Shown one piece after another: positions 1 through 12,522 of a stretch of 64,000 nt of DNA. The number at the start of each line of letters is the position of its first letter. Within the stretch, counting starts at the first letter, position 1. The DNA is from Isohypsibius dastychi (taxonomy: Eukaryota; Tardigrada; Eutardigrada; Parachela; Isohypsibiidae): positions 31,355-95,354 of the forward strand of contig JAQIWT010000005.1 in NCBI GenBank assembly GCA_034696485.1, in the 5' to 3' direction. The position numbers and the translations under genes are program-made. The notes under the pieces were generated by a model. The model saw only the letters and a program-made list of their open reading frames with translations, had not been told where the DNA came from and did no database searches.

Positions 1-3000
1 TTATCAGAGTAGAAGTTGAGGCTTTTGTCGGGAGCTTTTGAGGAGCAGTCCAGTGATACGTGGGGCTTATAACGCCTGAATTACCCGAGTCAATCCACTC
101 CCAATCCGAATGATATGCGTTTTTCAACAGCAGTCTTACTTTATTGTTCAAGTCTATTCCAGTTTCTCATTTTTATGAATATTTTTTGTTGTGTTTTGGA
201 AACTTCGTAATTTTTGCGTTAAATGTTTTCAGTTTTCATTCTGCAAGTTGATAAGATTTATTTCCATTGGTTTCTTATTTTTGGAATTTGCACCTGATTT
301 CTCCGTCTATGAATTTTATTAATATGACGAATATTACTGAAAAAATTCTGCCGGGATAGTGGAAGTATAGAAATGACTTGTTTTTGTGTATTCCGCATGT
401 TTTTGAAAAGTTGAGTTTTGGGAAGCTGTGTTTGCGCTTATGGAAATAAGTCGTGACATTCCCTATGTGTTTTATGTAGAATCATTGGCGCAGAAAGTAA
501 TGATTAAGTAGTCCAACCATGCTCAAATGTCTTTTATCTTAAATGAATTTTGTCACGCAATCCGAAACTTGATTTCGAAGAGAAGAGTTAATAAATCGGC
601 ATATTTTGCTAAGCCACCATGATAATCCGATACAAAATCAGAATACAAAAGTGCAATTCGTCAAAAAAATCATAAAATATAAAAAAAGATTCTTAGTAAA
701 ATAAAGTATTCGAAATTCTTTACAAAATCTTCCATTCACTCAGAAAATTTTCAGGAATCTTAAAAGTACAGTTTCCTATGTTTCGAACAAGAATCCCAAA
801 GAAGATCTGAATACAAACATTTTCCGAAATCGCATGGATTTTAGAGCTACAATTTTTTTCCTGTTGAAATTGATGAACGGTTTTTTTGACTTGACTTCGT
901 ATCATATTTATTCAGTGGTTTGCCAAAAAATGTGTAGAATAACTGGTGTATTATGGGATGAGGTGAGTGATCTAAAACAATCGTCTATTGTGTCGGCGCA
1001 ATAAATCTCGCACCTCAAAGAACGACAGGGAATTACAGCCTGGGATAATGAGTTGATGATGCCGATGTCCACCTGACTTAATTACTACACACCATTGTTC
1101 TAATGCAAATGAACCACCCTCTTCCAAACAGATATCTCCGCTCGTTTTTCACACCCAGAATATACAGGTATTCCCTCCCTCAATCTCTTATTCCCTCCAC
1201 AGGACAGCATGGGAATGACATATCCCACGCTCACCTAAAGTTCAACTCCACCTTTTCGACGGTTAACGTAAGGAGTTGGACTGAGGTCAAGATATATAAC
1301 GTAATCACGTGACTTGACTAGTCTGGTCAAATTAGTTAATTAGACGTGATCACCTAGCGGTCATTAACCGCTGAAGGGTTTGCGGAATATGTATTGTATA
1401 CAAATATCGATAAACTTCAGAAAAAAATTCGCGGCTCGGTTTTGATTGTGCATTCTGATGGATTTTACCTCAGATGTAAATTAAGGATCGCTGTCATTTT
1501 GAGCAAATTCGTTTTTTAATTCTATTGTTTGAAATTAGCCACTCAAAAATTGAGGCTCATTATTTTGCTGTTTTTCGCTCAGAGGTGATCATGAAACCAG
1601 AAACGAATTAAGTATTTCCAGAGATTGCAGAAACTTGTGTATCGGATCGGAAATGAACAAAATAACATAGTTCAACATATATTGTAGATCCTTAACTCGT
1701 TGTTTCATCTTATTTTTCCGTAGAACCCAGTTGATTTTCCGTGAACGATTGGAAACTCCGGTTATGTTATCGCATCAAATGCTCGCAGGTACAGACTTTT
1801 ATTTCAACCGGATTCAGTGGTTTGAAGGGAAATTTCACATGCATATCCCAGAGCTTCAGGTTTTGAGTTTTCGTCAATTTTTCTCAGTTCGAGCACGAAC
1901 TTGAAGTTGTGATTCCTAGTCAATTTTCTTCTTACGAGAAGTTGCGCCGATGTTAGAGCAGCCACGCTTTTGTTAGTAATTTCCACGAAAAGAATCGAGC
2001 AGTAATTAAAGATATGTTGAAGTGAGCGTTATGGAGGACAGAGAGTTTTTACATCAAAATGACTCTGACGTAGTCTGGGTTATTATTCGGAGAAAAGTTT
2101 AACAGCGAAAAAAATCTGGTAAAATGAATGAACTTTTGATAAAGTACATGGTCTTTGCATTATCACGGCGTCGGATGTGATGGTGGGGATGCGAATGTCT
2201 ACATCGGGTTGGGTTCGTTTCCGCGTTTTGCAAATGAAGTGTACACTAGTTTGGGCGTCATAACTACTCTTTTCTCCGATTCTCCGGATTGCTCGCTCGA
2301 TAAATTTGTCTTTGCATGCTCAATGCGCAGAAATGGAAAGTTGTGATTCTGTCAATAATATTTCATCGCAAATGGAAAATTACTAACGAAGACTCGGCCT
2401 GTGTACTCATCGTGATTATATCACATCAGCGCCAGAGCCAGTTCAGCTGCTGATTTGAACTAATTGCTTCTCTTCTACTTGCACTGCAAAACTATGAAGA
2501 AATCGATTGATTTTGCTTAAGATGATTGCTCGCCGATTTCATCCACCAGACTTGCCCGATTAAAATGTTGTTTCGTTTTCCCTTCGACATGCATTAGCAT
2601 TATAACTCGTACGCCATCTTGATAAATGACTAAGTTTTGAGAGTTCGATGGTTCTCTGGAAGTGAGCAACAACATTTTGCTGGGAAATAAATTGTGTTGA
2701 AGAAGAAGATGGATTCGAAATACTGAACTGGGAAAACCAAATAACATGTGATTATTTATATGAGGCATAAAAGACGCTAGGATTTTGATATATATATATT
2801 TGATAGATTTGTACTGGTACCCCTCGCGAAGGTCCCTGGTCCATCCGGCGACCTCCAATCTTCAATTGGAATAGTTTTTGAAGTCAAATTCGGTTGATGA
2901 TAACTGTGAGCCGAAGAACTGTTTTTTGAGAGATTAGTTGCTTTCCTCGCTGTCCAGTTGGAATCCTTTGAGTAACTGTTCCGATTGTGAGTGAGTGTTT

Positions 3001-6000
3001 CAAATGAAGATGAATTTTTTGGCAGCAAGAACAAGGACGAACACAATATTCTCAAGATGCCTACCAGTTCAGGGATTCCGCAATACAGCATTTCTGAATC
3101 GTTGAAAGTTTTGGTTGATCTTTCTAATGGAAGACTCGAAATTGTACTGTCGAATACGAATATGCTCCATTTACATTGTGTCAGGTGTTTAGAATTCCCA
3201 ATGATCAAGCTGGCTTTGGAAAACTAAGTTGAATGTTGTGGGTTTCTTAGAACAAAGTCTATAGTATAAAGCAAAGAAATTCAACGAAATCCATTGAACG
3301 GATTTCGGATTACCAATTGTTGACGTGATGCGTTTGGAAATCATTTTGTGAGTTCGGAAAATAAATTATTCCAATTTTTATGTTTTGCTTTTAAAGAACT
3401 AGTAGGGCCTTAAATACTAGATGTAAAATTGTCGAGATTTTGTTCTTGGATTCACTTTATTCAGGATGGTCCGAGAAAATCATATTCGGATTTTTTTCAG
3501 AAATCGAATTAGAAATAGGCTGGCGGTTTTATTTTCCCATTCGGTTTTTTCAAGAGTAGGATATTCTCTGATGTTTCAGACTTGGTTGTTTTGTTCAGAA
3601 TTAGTGTACTGTATTTTCAACGGTAAATTGCATTGTTTTGACCAATTCTTGTTTTGCATTCATTCTTACAAGAGGGAAGAATTGCTCAAATGGAAATTTT
3701 AAAATCCTGGCCATTCCTTCCGCTTGCATTACGATGAGTTATGCAGAGTCGGAACTATCCCTATGGGCGCTTGTGAATCTGAATGGGAAAGTATAATTCC
3801 AATGAATTAAAATGCAATCATTTTACCCCCAAATGACATAAATCGAGGTAGGTCGTTTGAAAAAGAAAAGAACGCTTCAATCACGTCTTCTTCGTCAAGC
3901 TTGGTTTCACCTTTACCTCACATGCAATTGATGCAATATTCCGTGGCAAAAGAACCGCGCTTATTGGGCTTTGACTCATCTGCAGATTTCATTAAAACTT
4001 TATTCTTTCGACGAAGAAAAGACGTGCTCTTAAACATTTACAACTTTGAATCCAACTGACCGGAAACTCCAACCACGGGTAGTCTTCTCGATACTTCTAC
4101 TTACAAACAAATCGAAAAGCCAAGTTGTGCGTGATATTTTACATAGTTGTGAAATCATCTAATGGTAAATATTGTAGATTCTAAATTTAACGTGAACTGG
4201 ATTTCTTTTTTGGAAATTATTTGGAATTATATCAAACTTTACTGGGAATATTTCCATGTGAAATTATACCAGATTATTTGGAAGAAGAATTCAGAACATA
4301 ACGGTTTTCAACGAATATTTTGGAGAACATCTTAAATTTAAGTTCATAGCACTTGGACTCCTAAAATTAACTGAATTGTTTTTCAAAAAGTCTGCTTGTT
4401 TTTCAGAAAATTCAGTTCGCTTTCATTGCGCATTCTGACTTGCAAAATCATTCAAAATAATTCAGCTCGCCGCGACTTTGCAGGTTTATCACACTGCTCG
4501 AAGAAAATACTCTTACTGGAAATATCAGGGCTTTTGGAAATTAAAGTTGATGCTGGTGTGACCATACCCCATCTCATATTTTGTTTTGCTTATTTGGCTC
4601 AAATCGGCAATAAAGATTAATGGTCCTATACTTCCGCTGCAAGGTTCGAGCTGCTCGGAGAAATTATTGCTTAGTTAGGCATATTTTATTTCTCATCCTT
4701 ATTATCGCTTCTCTTTCTTTCTTTCTCACGTTGGATAAATAAGTGGAAAGAGCTTCGATGTGGGCAATAAGCAATAAGCGCCATTAACACGTCAGCCAAA
4801 AGTGCATTTTATTTCATCTCAAGCCGCTGAAATTAACGCTCATCACGAGGTGAAATTTATAGCTGTAGACGAATTGATTTTCAATGGGAATACCACCATC
4901 TCAGCCGGATATGCGCGATCGACGGAATTCCTTTCGTTTCGCGGCGCTTTTATCTTTCGCGTAATCAGAACCTGTGTTTTGCCAAGAAATTGTGTAGAAG
5001 CTGGATTGGTATGGTTATTACTCGATTTTAAAAGCGATTCCAAATTCAACTTAATTGCATTTTGTTCATTCCGGCTTTCTTTTCTTCGTTTGGCGCGTCG
5101 GGGTTAGTCGAGCTTAAGTTGAAATTTAATTGCTATTTTCCCCAATATTCTACTCTCTTCTCCCCAGCTCAAACCACGTCACGTCATCAGCAATATTCCA
5201 GAGGCTGCTGGTTGGTTATTTTCGGGAATAATCCATAACAATCACAATTAAGCATTCGCACACTGCGATTTAACTCCATTGGGCGTTTCGCTGGGAATCA
5301 AGTCCTGTCTGTGGCCGAATAATCAATACTGTAAACTCATAATTTCAGGCGAATGTTTTCCAAGCAAAAACTCAGTGCTGAAATAACATAAAAGCTGCTT
5401 CGATCATCGAAATATTCCTTATTGTCTTGAATATTTCAGAAACATTCAACAGATTATTTCTTTGATTTGAAATGAGTTTCTCTGTTCACTGGGCTAGCTC
5501 GTTCCCGTATAATTTTTAGCAACATTGAATTTTGCAAAAGTTTTGCGTTTTTTTTTAAAACAAACAATCAAATCAATTTATATTGCAATTTTTAAAACAG
5601 TTCGAAATTTCTTTGGTTTCGTACTCGCTTGATTTCAAATGACGAGTTTCGCTATACCAATTTTGCAAATTGGTCAAAACGTGTTGCAGCTTGCTCAAAA
5701 TTATCTTTCGTAATCGAAAAGGATCAGTTGAAAATTTTAATTCCAGGGCGTGTTTATGAGGTTTGGTGTTGGCGGGGCAGTGGTCAAGCTTGATAAGCCA
5801 CATTGTCCAATTGATTAGTCCCCATCTAACCGCCGCTGTCTGGAATTATGAATGTTGAGGAATCTGTCCTCCTGTTGAATTTCTGGCTCATAACTCATAA
5901 TTCATAAAGAGAGGCCTGGTCATGCAATCACAGCTGACCTACAACTGACCACTGGTCAATTGAAAATGGCGTGGGAAGCATCAACAAAGCCTCTTGTAAA

Positions 6001-7836
6001 GTTTAAATTAGGTTAATGCGGTGAGCAGTTGGGAGTGAGGGAGAGCTGACCAGAGGAGAGAAGGAAAGTGATTAATAAGACATGCCAGCAGGATAAGTCG
6101 CCGGTTCGGGTTTGAAATATGAATAGAATGGGTCAGAAGAAAGGCGAATTTTAAAATTTGCATCGTTAATTTTCACGCGGCTGGCGTATTGAAATTCCTT
6201 GGGAAAAGAGGTTTGATCTGTTGGCTTTGTGAAAACAAGCCGTGTAGCGGTATGTTTATTATTATTGCATATATCGACATTATTTCTCGGGCCGAAATTA
6301 ATGAGAAACAATGTCCCCATTTTCGAGGAATCGTGAGTGGCGCTTTTAAATTCCACCAAGAATCTCTGCGCATTTAATGGGAATTTGTTTTTCAGCGAGT
6401 TGTCAGTGTGAAATGAAAATGAAGGAGTGAAGGGGGGGAACAGGGGAAGAAGTGGAATATTGCGCCATTAGCGCCGCCCATTGCAATGTAAAAGTTTTAA
6501 TAATTAGATCATCTGACTGGATATTATTGGGTGGAGGGGGATGGGTATTGGTGTATGTAGATGCAATTAGTAGACCAATCCAATACTGATTACAACTAGT
6601 CCTCCTAACGAACGAATCTCCCACTCTCGTTCCTCCAGCTCAGAGCTCTGGTGCGATATTATTCCTTCTCTCATTCCCTCCTGTTTTAAACTTTTTGATG
6701 GATTGCACGTTAGTTAGTTAGCGTTTGTTGGATCTGATGAAATGAGAGAGAGTGGAAAAGTGCGCTAACCAATGAGTTGTGAGTTGAGGCGGTTTTGCAA
6801 GACGGACTTGAAATTCCTTTGTAATATGATATGCTGGCGATTAGTATGCATTATGAAGAATTGATTGAATATTCCTCCAACTCGCTTTTCTGACTTTTTC
6901 GCATTTTTGGCGGAATACTTTTGAGATGTAATCGGACGTCGTTGATTCGCGTGTTTTCTGTTTTTCACAGGATTCTTTCTCATCCTCACGTGAAATAAAG
7001 CCCCAACCCCAGAGACCGGCGTGGAGCCAATCGGACTACTAAAAAAGATTCTCTGGTAAGAGTGTTGCGGTTTGAAATGTTTGGGGTTTTGGGGAGGGGA
7101 GTTGGGTTGTCGAGTTGGAACATCTCTGGAGAATATGTTGGGGATTTAGTCCTTTTGTTTTTGGACCGGGAAATATGTTGATGTTTTTCTCGGCTTTCAT
7201 ATTGTGGTGTTGCGGGGCATTTGTGATAATTAAGGGAAAGGCACTTAGAACAGGGAGATAATGCGTGTTTCTCGGGAAATCGGGATCAGGGGGAAGTTGT
7301 TTGCTCTTAATGGAGAGAATGAATGTTGCTGACGTCTTAAATCTAACGAATCGATTTTGCTCCTGGAAATTAATTAGGAGAAGTGATGCACGTATTATTG
7401 GCCGGATGCCGGGAAATATATCCTGCAACACTGAAGAATTTTGTGCGTTGTAATCGTGAGAGCGGGAATGAATGATGATGATCATATTATTAGGTTATAT
7501 TGCGAATATTGTCATGACGCATTGATTTTGTTTGGTCGGTGTGAAAATATGGGGTTTGTTGTCTCTTCTTCTTTCTGAGTTGGCGGAATTGGCTCGAGAT
7601 GAAATTATAGATCAGGAAAAGGTGATATGGGATTGATCGAGTCGGTTTAGTTTAGTGGCAGTGTTGTTCGCACGTAGCTCGAACGCTTCCGGTTGCCCTG
7701 AAATTTTTCACAGCTACAAATTAAAACGCTCCCCCATTAAATTCAGCTGCGACAAATTTTTTATTTTTCGATCAAGCATTACTTGATTATTTTCACCTTG
7801 ATTTTTAATTTTAATCAGAATTTCTCCAAATTTTTT

Positions 7837-8043
7837 TTGTGAATTTCTGCCATTACTGCTGTTGTTTTTTTGAATTAGAAATTTTTCCCACCGGTGCGGT
7901 ATTTTTTCTTGTGAATTTTAAACGTAAACAGTTTTGGGAATAACGATTTTTTTCACTTTGTTTTTTTTTCGTTTTCGATTTTAATTAAGATTTGTATAAT
8001 CTTTGTCTTGTGAATTTGTGCCATTATTGCTGTTGTTTTTCCA
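7837..8043. repeat. Diverged direct repeat, offset about 171 bp
   Basis: A segment starting at 7837 (TTGTGAATTTCTGCCATTAC and onward) recurs at about 8008 with a few substitutions, followed in both places by TGCTGTTGTTTTT. The DNA before each copy is also similar (TTTTAATTAA/TTTTAATC-type). This is an old local duplication with no coding content. Confidence 0.6.
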
Positions 8044-8925
8044 CGAGTAAAATATCATTTCCACTTCCCCCATATTTCTTTTTTTTGTTAATAATAAACG
8101 TGAGGGTTTTGATTTGAGAAGAATGACCCATCCTATCTATACCGTGGCATTAAAAAAAAAGCGCGGATTTATAGTGCCCCATAAACGCGGGTGGATTTTC
8201 CTTCCTTCCGTTTGAATCGCAGCGAAGCCGTAGGAAGTTTATTGCTCCTCCATCGTATCTCTTTGGTAATTTTAATTGCAGTTCGTTGGGGTATGTTTGC
8301 ATTAGTACTAGTGGTGGTGGTGGGGATGGAATGTCAGTGCCGGCATCTTCCCGGGTGTGGATTGCAGTATTTAAGTGCGCGCCGCTCAAATATGCCAGCT
8401 CGCTGGAAAATAAAGAAGAAAAGAGCTCGATAATTTCCCGTTCCTTCAAACTCTTCATAATACGTCTCGTTAGGCCGGGGTTGTGTTATCTTTATGGAAG
8501 AGACCGAGTCGATGTATGATCTTGATCCATAAGTTCCGTCTCTCCTCGCCTTATTATATATATATTGCGAAATGGGACTTGAGCTCAATTTTGAATGTTT
8601 AGACTTGGAGGGGGAGAATAGAGGGTCATTGGAACAGATCTATCTCTTCGATCCATTACTCTTTGATTGGGTTCGTTAATGCGCTCTGGAATGAGTGAAA
8701 CAGGGGCAGAGTTGTTGGTTTGGTCAGTTATGAATTTGTGCCGTAACGAGGTCATTGGGGATAATTACAAATTGATGTTTTGAACAGAAATTACGGCGCG
8801 GTAGAGGGCGCCACTGTCGGTATTTGAGGGACTTGGGTCGCCGCGTATAGTCTGGGTTCTCCGGTATATTATTTTTGACAAAACTGACTAATTATGTTTA
8901 AAAAACTTGGGTGATAATTCTCGTA

Positions 8926-9010
8926 TTATTTATAATATATGTAATATTGTTATTATTTATTATATTATATTATATTATATTATATATTATTGTTATAATC
9001 ATTATTATCT
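8926..9010. repeat. AT-rich simple repeat (TATAT/TATTA units)
   Basis: A run of imperfect TATTA/TATAT units including several consecutive ATATT pentamers around 8958-8985. It is low-complexity DNA with no coding potential. Confidence 0.8.
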
Positions 9011-11427
9011 TGTTATTATCTTTCTCGTAAATATTTCTCGCTTTCAGTTTTACGTTTGATTAAGCCGAGTCTCGAAAAGAGATTAATCCGGTCGATCTTT
9101 TAGAAAATGTTTTTATTCCCGGCTAAAATGAGATGAATAATAATCCGGAACTTAAAATTTTTAAACCCGATTAATTCACTCCATAGCACGACTATGTTAA
9201 ATTAAATGTAGCGAAATATGCTTCTCCACGGGATGCAAATAATCCACGAACGGCATTTATTTTTTGTTTGCACTTTTAGCCACGCTTGGTTGTTTGAGCG
9301 TTAACAACATTCACCGGCAATATTTATGGTTTAGAGTTTGTGCAACTGGGCCTGATTATTATTCAGTTTTAAAGCTCGGATTGCGGGATCATCTCTCTGC
9401 GAAATTCCATTCTTTGTTCGGAGGTTGGATCGGGGGTTGAAAAAGTTGTTCATGCTCAGGCATACATGAGCTAATCAATGCAAGCCCAGCTCGCCATTAA
9501 ATTTCAATCATTAATCCAATGCTGTAATGAAGTATTGGAGACTCACTCGAAAAGCAGAGAAAACATGCTCCTTCTCCGTCTCACTTGAAGCGCTCCAATT
9601 GCGATCGATTTTCCGGGCTGAAGAAGAATTTAAATTCGAGGCGGTCTTAATGTTCCGCGTTAACTAATCAGAATTCTGCTAATTAAAGCCTCGTGTTTCC
9701 ATTTCATTTCCACACAGTAAATGATCCTGTCTGGGAAAAGCTTTCAAGAACCCATTTTGTATCGTGGGCATTAATTCGACTTGATGGCGCGAGAACAAAT
9801 AAGCGCCAATTATTTTGGCGCAATTTTCTCACTTGACGCGAAAAATATTCCACGTCAACAGCGTTTCCGTTAAAAATTTGCGCTGTAAGCTTAATCGGTG
9901 GGTTCGAAGAATAGCTTAGCCGATCGATATCCTGCTTGCTAATCATCATTGAATTATTACGACCAATTTTTTGATTGCTTCATTTATTCGGGATGACGCG
10001 TGTTATTTTCCCCAATCGTAATTTCAAATAAACGCTCCCTTGATTAGGCGTTCTTATCGATTTCACACGGGTTTTTCCGGGCTGCGTTTTTCAATAATTT
10101 TAATGAAATTCGTGGTGATTCTGTTAGAATTTTACGAGTTTCTTTGCGACCTCGCATTCATCGTAATAAAACGCGGTTTCGCAGTATAACATAGGTAAAT
10201 CGTGTGAATTTATCAAGAACATTATGATGACTTATTCAAAACACATTTTGTGAAGCAAGGTTTCTTGCCTAGTTGATAAATCTGAGAATGTGCTGGATAA
10301 AAATCAAAAACGCGAGGAACTTAAATGTGAGTTTATTTTATCATCAGATCTTGGAGTACTAACTTTTAAACCACCCTTGATTTACTACCTAATTTAGAAT
10401 GATTTCAACAATTATATTAAGTGAAATATTGTACGTTGGAGAAAACTGTTTGGGTGAATTGAACCGATTGGGATGCTTCTTTGCTGTGGCCAAGTTTTTC
10501 CCCTTAGACGACAGGCGGGGTTTTCAGGCTTTTACTTTATTTTATTCAGCTGCGAGTCTGGAACGGTATACTGCCTCGATTTTTTAAAATATAATGTAAA
10601 ACGTGAATTTTTATCAATGTCTAACAATGTTGGTGATATCGTTGTTGTTTGGCAAATTGCGGCGTGTGTTTGGCCGTGGATTAGGGATTTGTTTTATATT
10701 TCTTGCAGTCGTCAGCTTGAAGTTCTCAAAGCGTCGAAATTAATGCTATTATGGTTGCATCTTAGATTTCCTTGGAAAAATGCGCTGAGGCTGGCGAAAT
10801 GAGCTTCCGGTTACTGTGGGGTACTTTATTTGAGGCCGTGCGTAATTTCACTGTCATATATTGCTGTGCAAACAAAAACATGAAGCTGGCCGAATGATTA
10901 CATGTCGATAAGGCTAATTGAAAAACGCTATCCCTGATTGTCAAGTAAGATGCTAGAAAATGGATCAGATGACAAAAATTCCATTTTCTCCCCTCAGTTT
11001 AGAAATGATGATCTTGATAACAGAGCTCCAGTGTTTGTCGTGAAATATTGGGTCGCGACGGTTTTGTAATGAATATCAGGTCAAGCGAGTTGCGCGCCGG
11101 GCGTACTTTGCACTCTCTTTCCCCATTATATGCAAATTAATAGATTTATGATATTATCGATCTCGTTGCGTGAACTATCCGTCATTATGATTAGCAGTGC
11201 AAAATACGTGCTTGTCGATTATTTGCTGGCTTTGTTATGTACGAGCTTCTTTTCTGTGAAATTTGTGTCTGTCAACATTTTAAGTGTATCGCCTCTAAAA
11301 GACGAAAGAGCCGGGAATGGGTTCGTTAGTTGCGTCGTATTCGTAAACTGAAAACGACGAAGAATTGCAGTTGATACCAGTTGAGCATGCATTAATTAAA
11401 TGTCCACAATTTAAATGCATTTCTGGA

Positions 11428-12522
11428 GTAATTTAGAAATGCTTTTCGATACTTTAAAACAGCTGGAAGATGGGAATTAATGCATCGCAGACTTGGATGT
11501 TATTTCCTAAACCCAAGCGACATAGCTGCAGGAAAGACGCTTTCTTTAATAATCAAAAGCATGACGCGCATTTTCATCCTTTCTAGTACAATTAATTGCC
11601 ATTTTCCAAGAGCAATTTTAAAGGCTTTAATTGCGAAGCATGACTCGGAAACGGAGGGGATATAATTAGCTGCAACTAATTACGAATAATGTTTGGCCTG
11701 GTTGATAGTGCGAAGAAGAAATAATAAAAGCTGCGAAGGATGTTATGATGATAATTTGCATCGAGCTCCTCTCATCATTTCCGACGCTCATTATTTCTGT
11801 TCGCAGGTTGGAAAAATTTTGTGAAAATTAAAAGGTCGAATTTGAAGGTTAAAAAGAAAGAATGGTTCTGACGTGCCAACTAATTCTCTTTAGGCTACAA
11901 TAAACTAATTAACGCCAAGATGAAATTATTTTCTAGGTCGCACTTTGAAGCAGCATATCAATAATTATTGTCATTAATAATTCTATAGAAAAAACCGGCT
12001 CATTGGCGACATTCGAAAACAATAGTCAGAGATGGAAAAACATATTCGGGCCTTGATGAGCGTGACTCGTTAATTACATACTACAAAGCTGATTTCCTCT
12101 CTTGTCTTTTGAAAACTTTTCAGAGTTTTTTGAACGTGAGGACGAAAAGTATTGTGACCGTGAACTTTCAGATGGCAAAAAGTGTCGATCACTAATTTCA
12201 CACACTACAGTACTTCGAAAGCGCAAATTAATAATTCCAATGGCAATTATATTTTGCTAGAGTTTAATTTATGGTTTTGCTATTTTGCGCTTGAGGCGAA
12301 AAAGGTGGTAAATATACAAGTGAAGCTGCTGATGAACCCTTCAGCATAAAATGTCTTCTTTATTTTCTTGCATCTGCTTATTTGTTTGTTCTTCTATGTT
12401 GCAACTTTATTTCAAACTAACATTCATCGTTCTTGGTTGCAAAGTGCGCCATCCAATCAATTACCCCGGTACAAGCAATTGTTCGTTTAACGCCTGATTT
12501 TCATGCCGTAGTGATCCATCAT
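11428..12522 (+). repeat. Left arm of 1.1-kb inverted duplication
   Basis: This 1,095-bp segment matches, in reverse complement, 27651-28745 inside a zfh-2 intron. The match runs nearly gap-free from one end to the other. I estimate identity above 90 percent from several aligned stretches, including an almost unbroken run of more than 100 bp around 11880-12010. There are no terminal inverted repeats or obvious target-site duplications at the ends and no shared long open frame. It is a non-coding segmental duplication, possibly a duplicated regulatory element, lying 4.3 kb upstream of the zfh-2 start. Confidence 0.9.

Larger units (their letters stand above)
1..11427. other. Gene-free stretch, probable regulatory domain
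   Basis: I see no exon chain, RNA gene or transposon coding region here. Open frames are short and scattered on both strands, carry no recognisable domain, and lack paired splice sites that would join them. The DNA is moderately AT-rich with many TAATTA-type cores, as expected of developmental regulatory DNA. Small features include TCACGTGA palindromic E-boxes near 1303 and 6983, a diverged direct repeat near 7837/8008 and an AT-repeat tract near 8926-9010. It could be intergenic or a long 5' intron of zfh-2. Short non-coding RNAs cannot be excluded by eye. Confidence 0.55.

Noticed and set aside
1300-1312. TCACGTGA E-boxes as HLH-30 target sites
   Set aside because: Single 8-mers in 64 kb are expected by chance about once or twice; no cluster near a start codon.
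2517-3208. Overlapping minus-strand frames of 113 and 143 codons
   Set aside because: No domain, no conserved-looking motifs, no good splice partners; a plus-strand frame overlaps the same DNA. Most likely chance.
7039-7485. 148-codon minus-strand frame
   Set aside because: Composition-driven residues, no domain, and no promoter or splice context.
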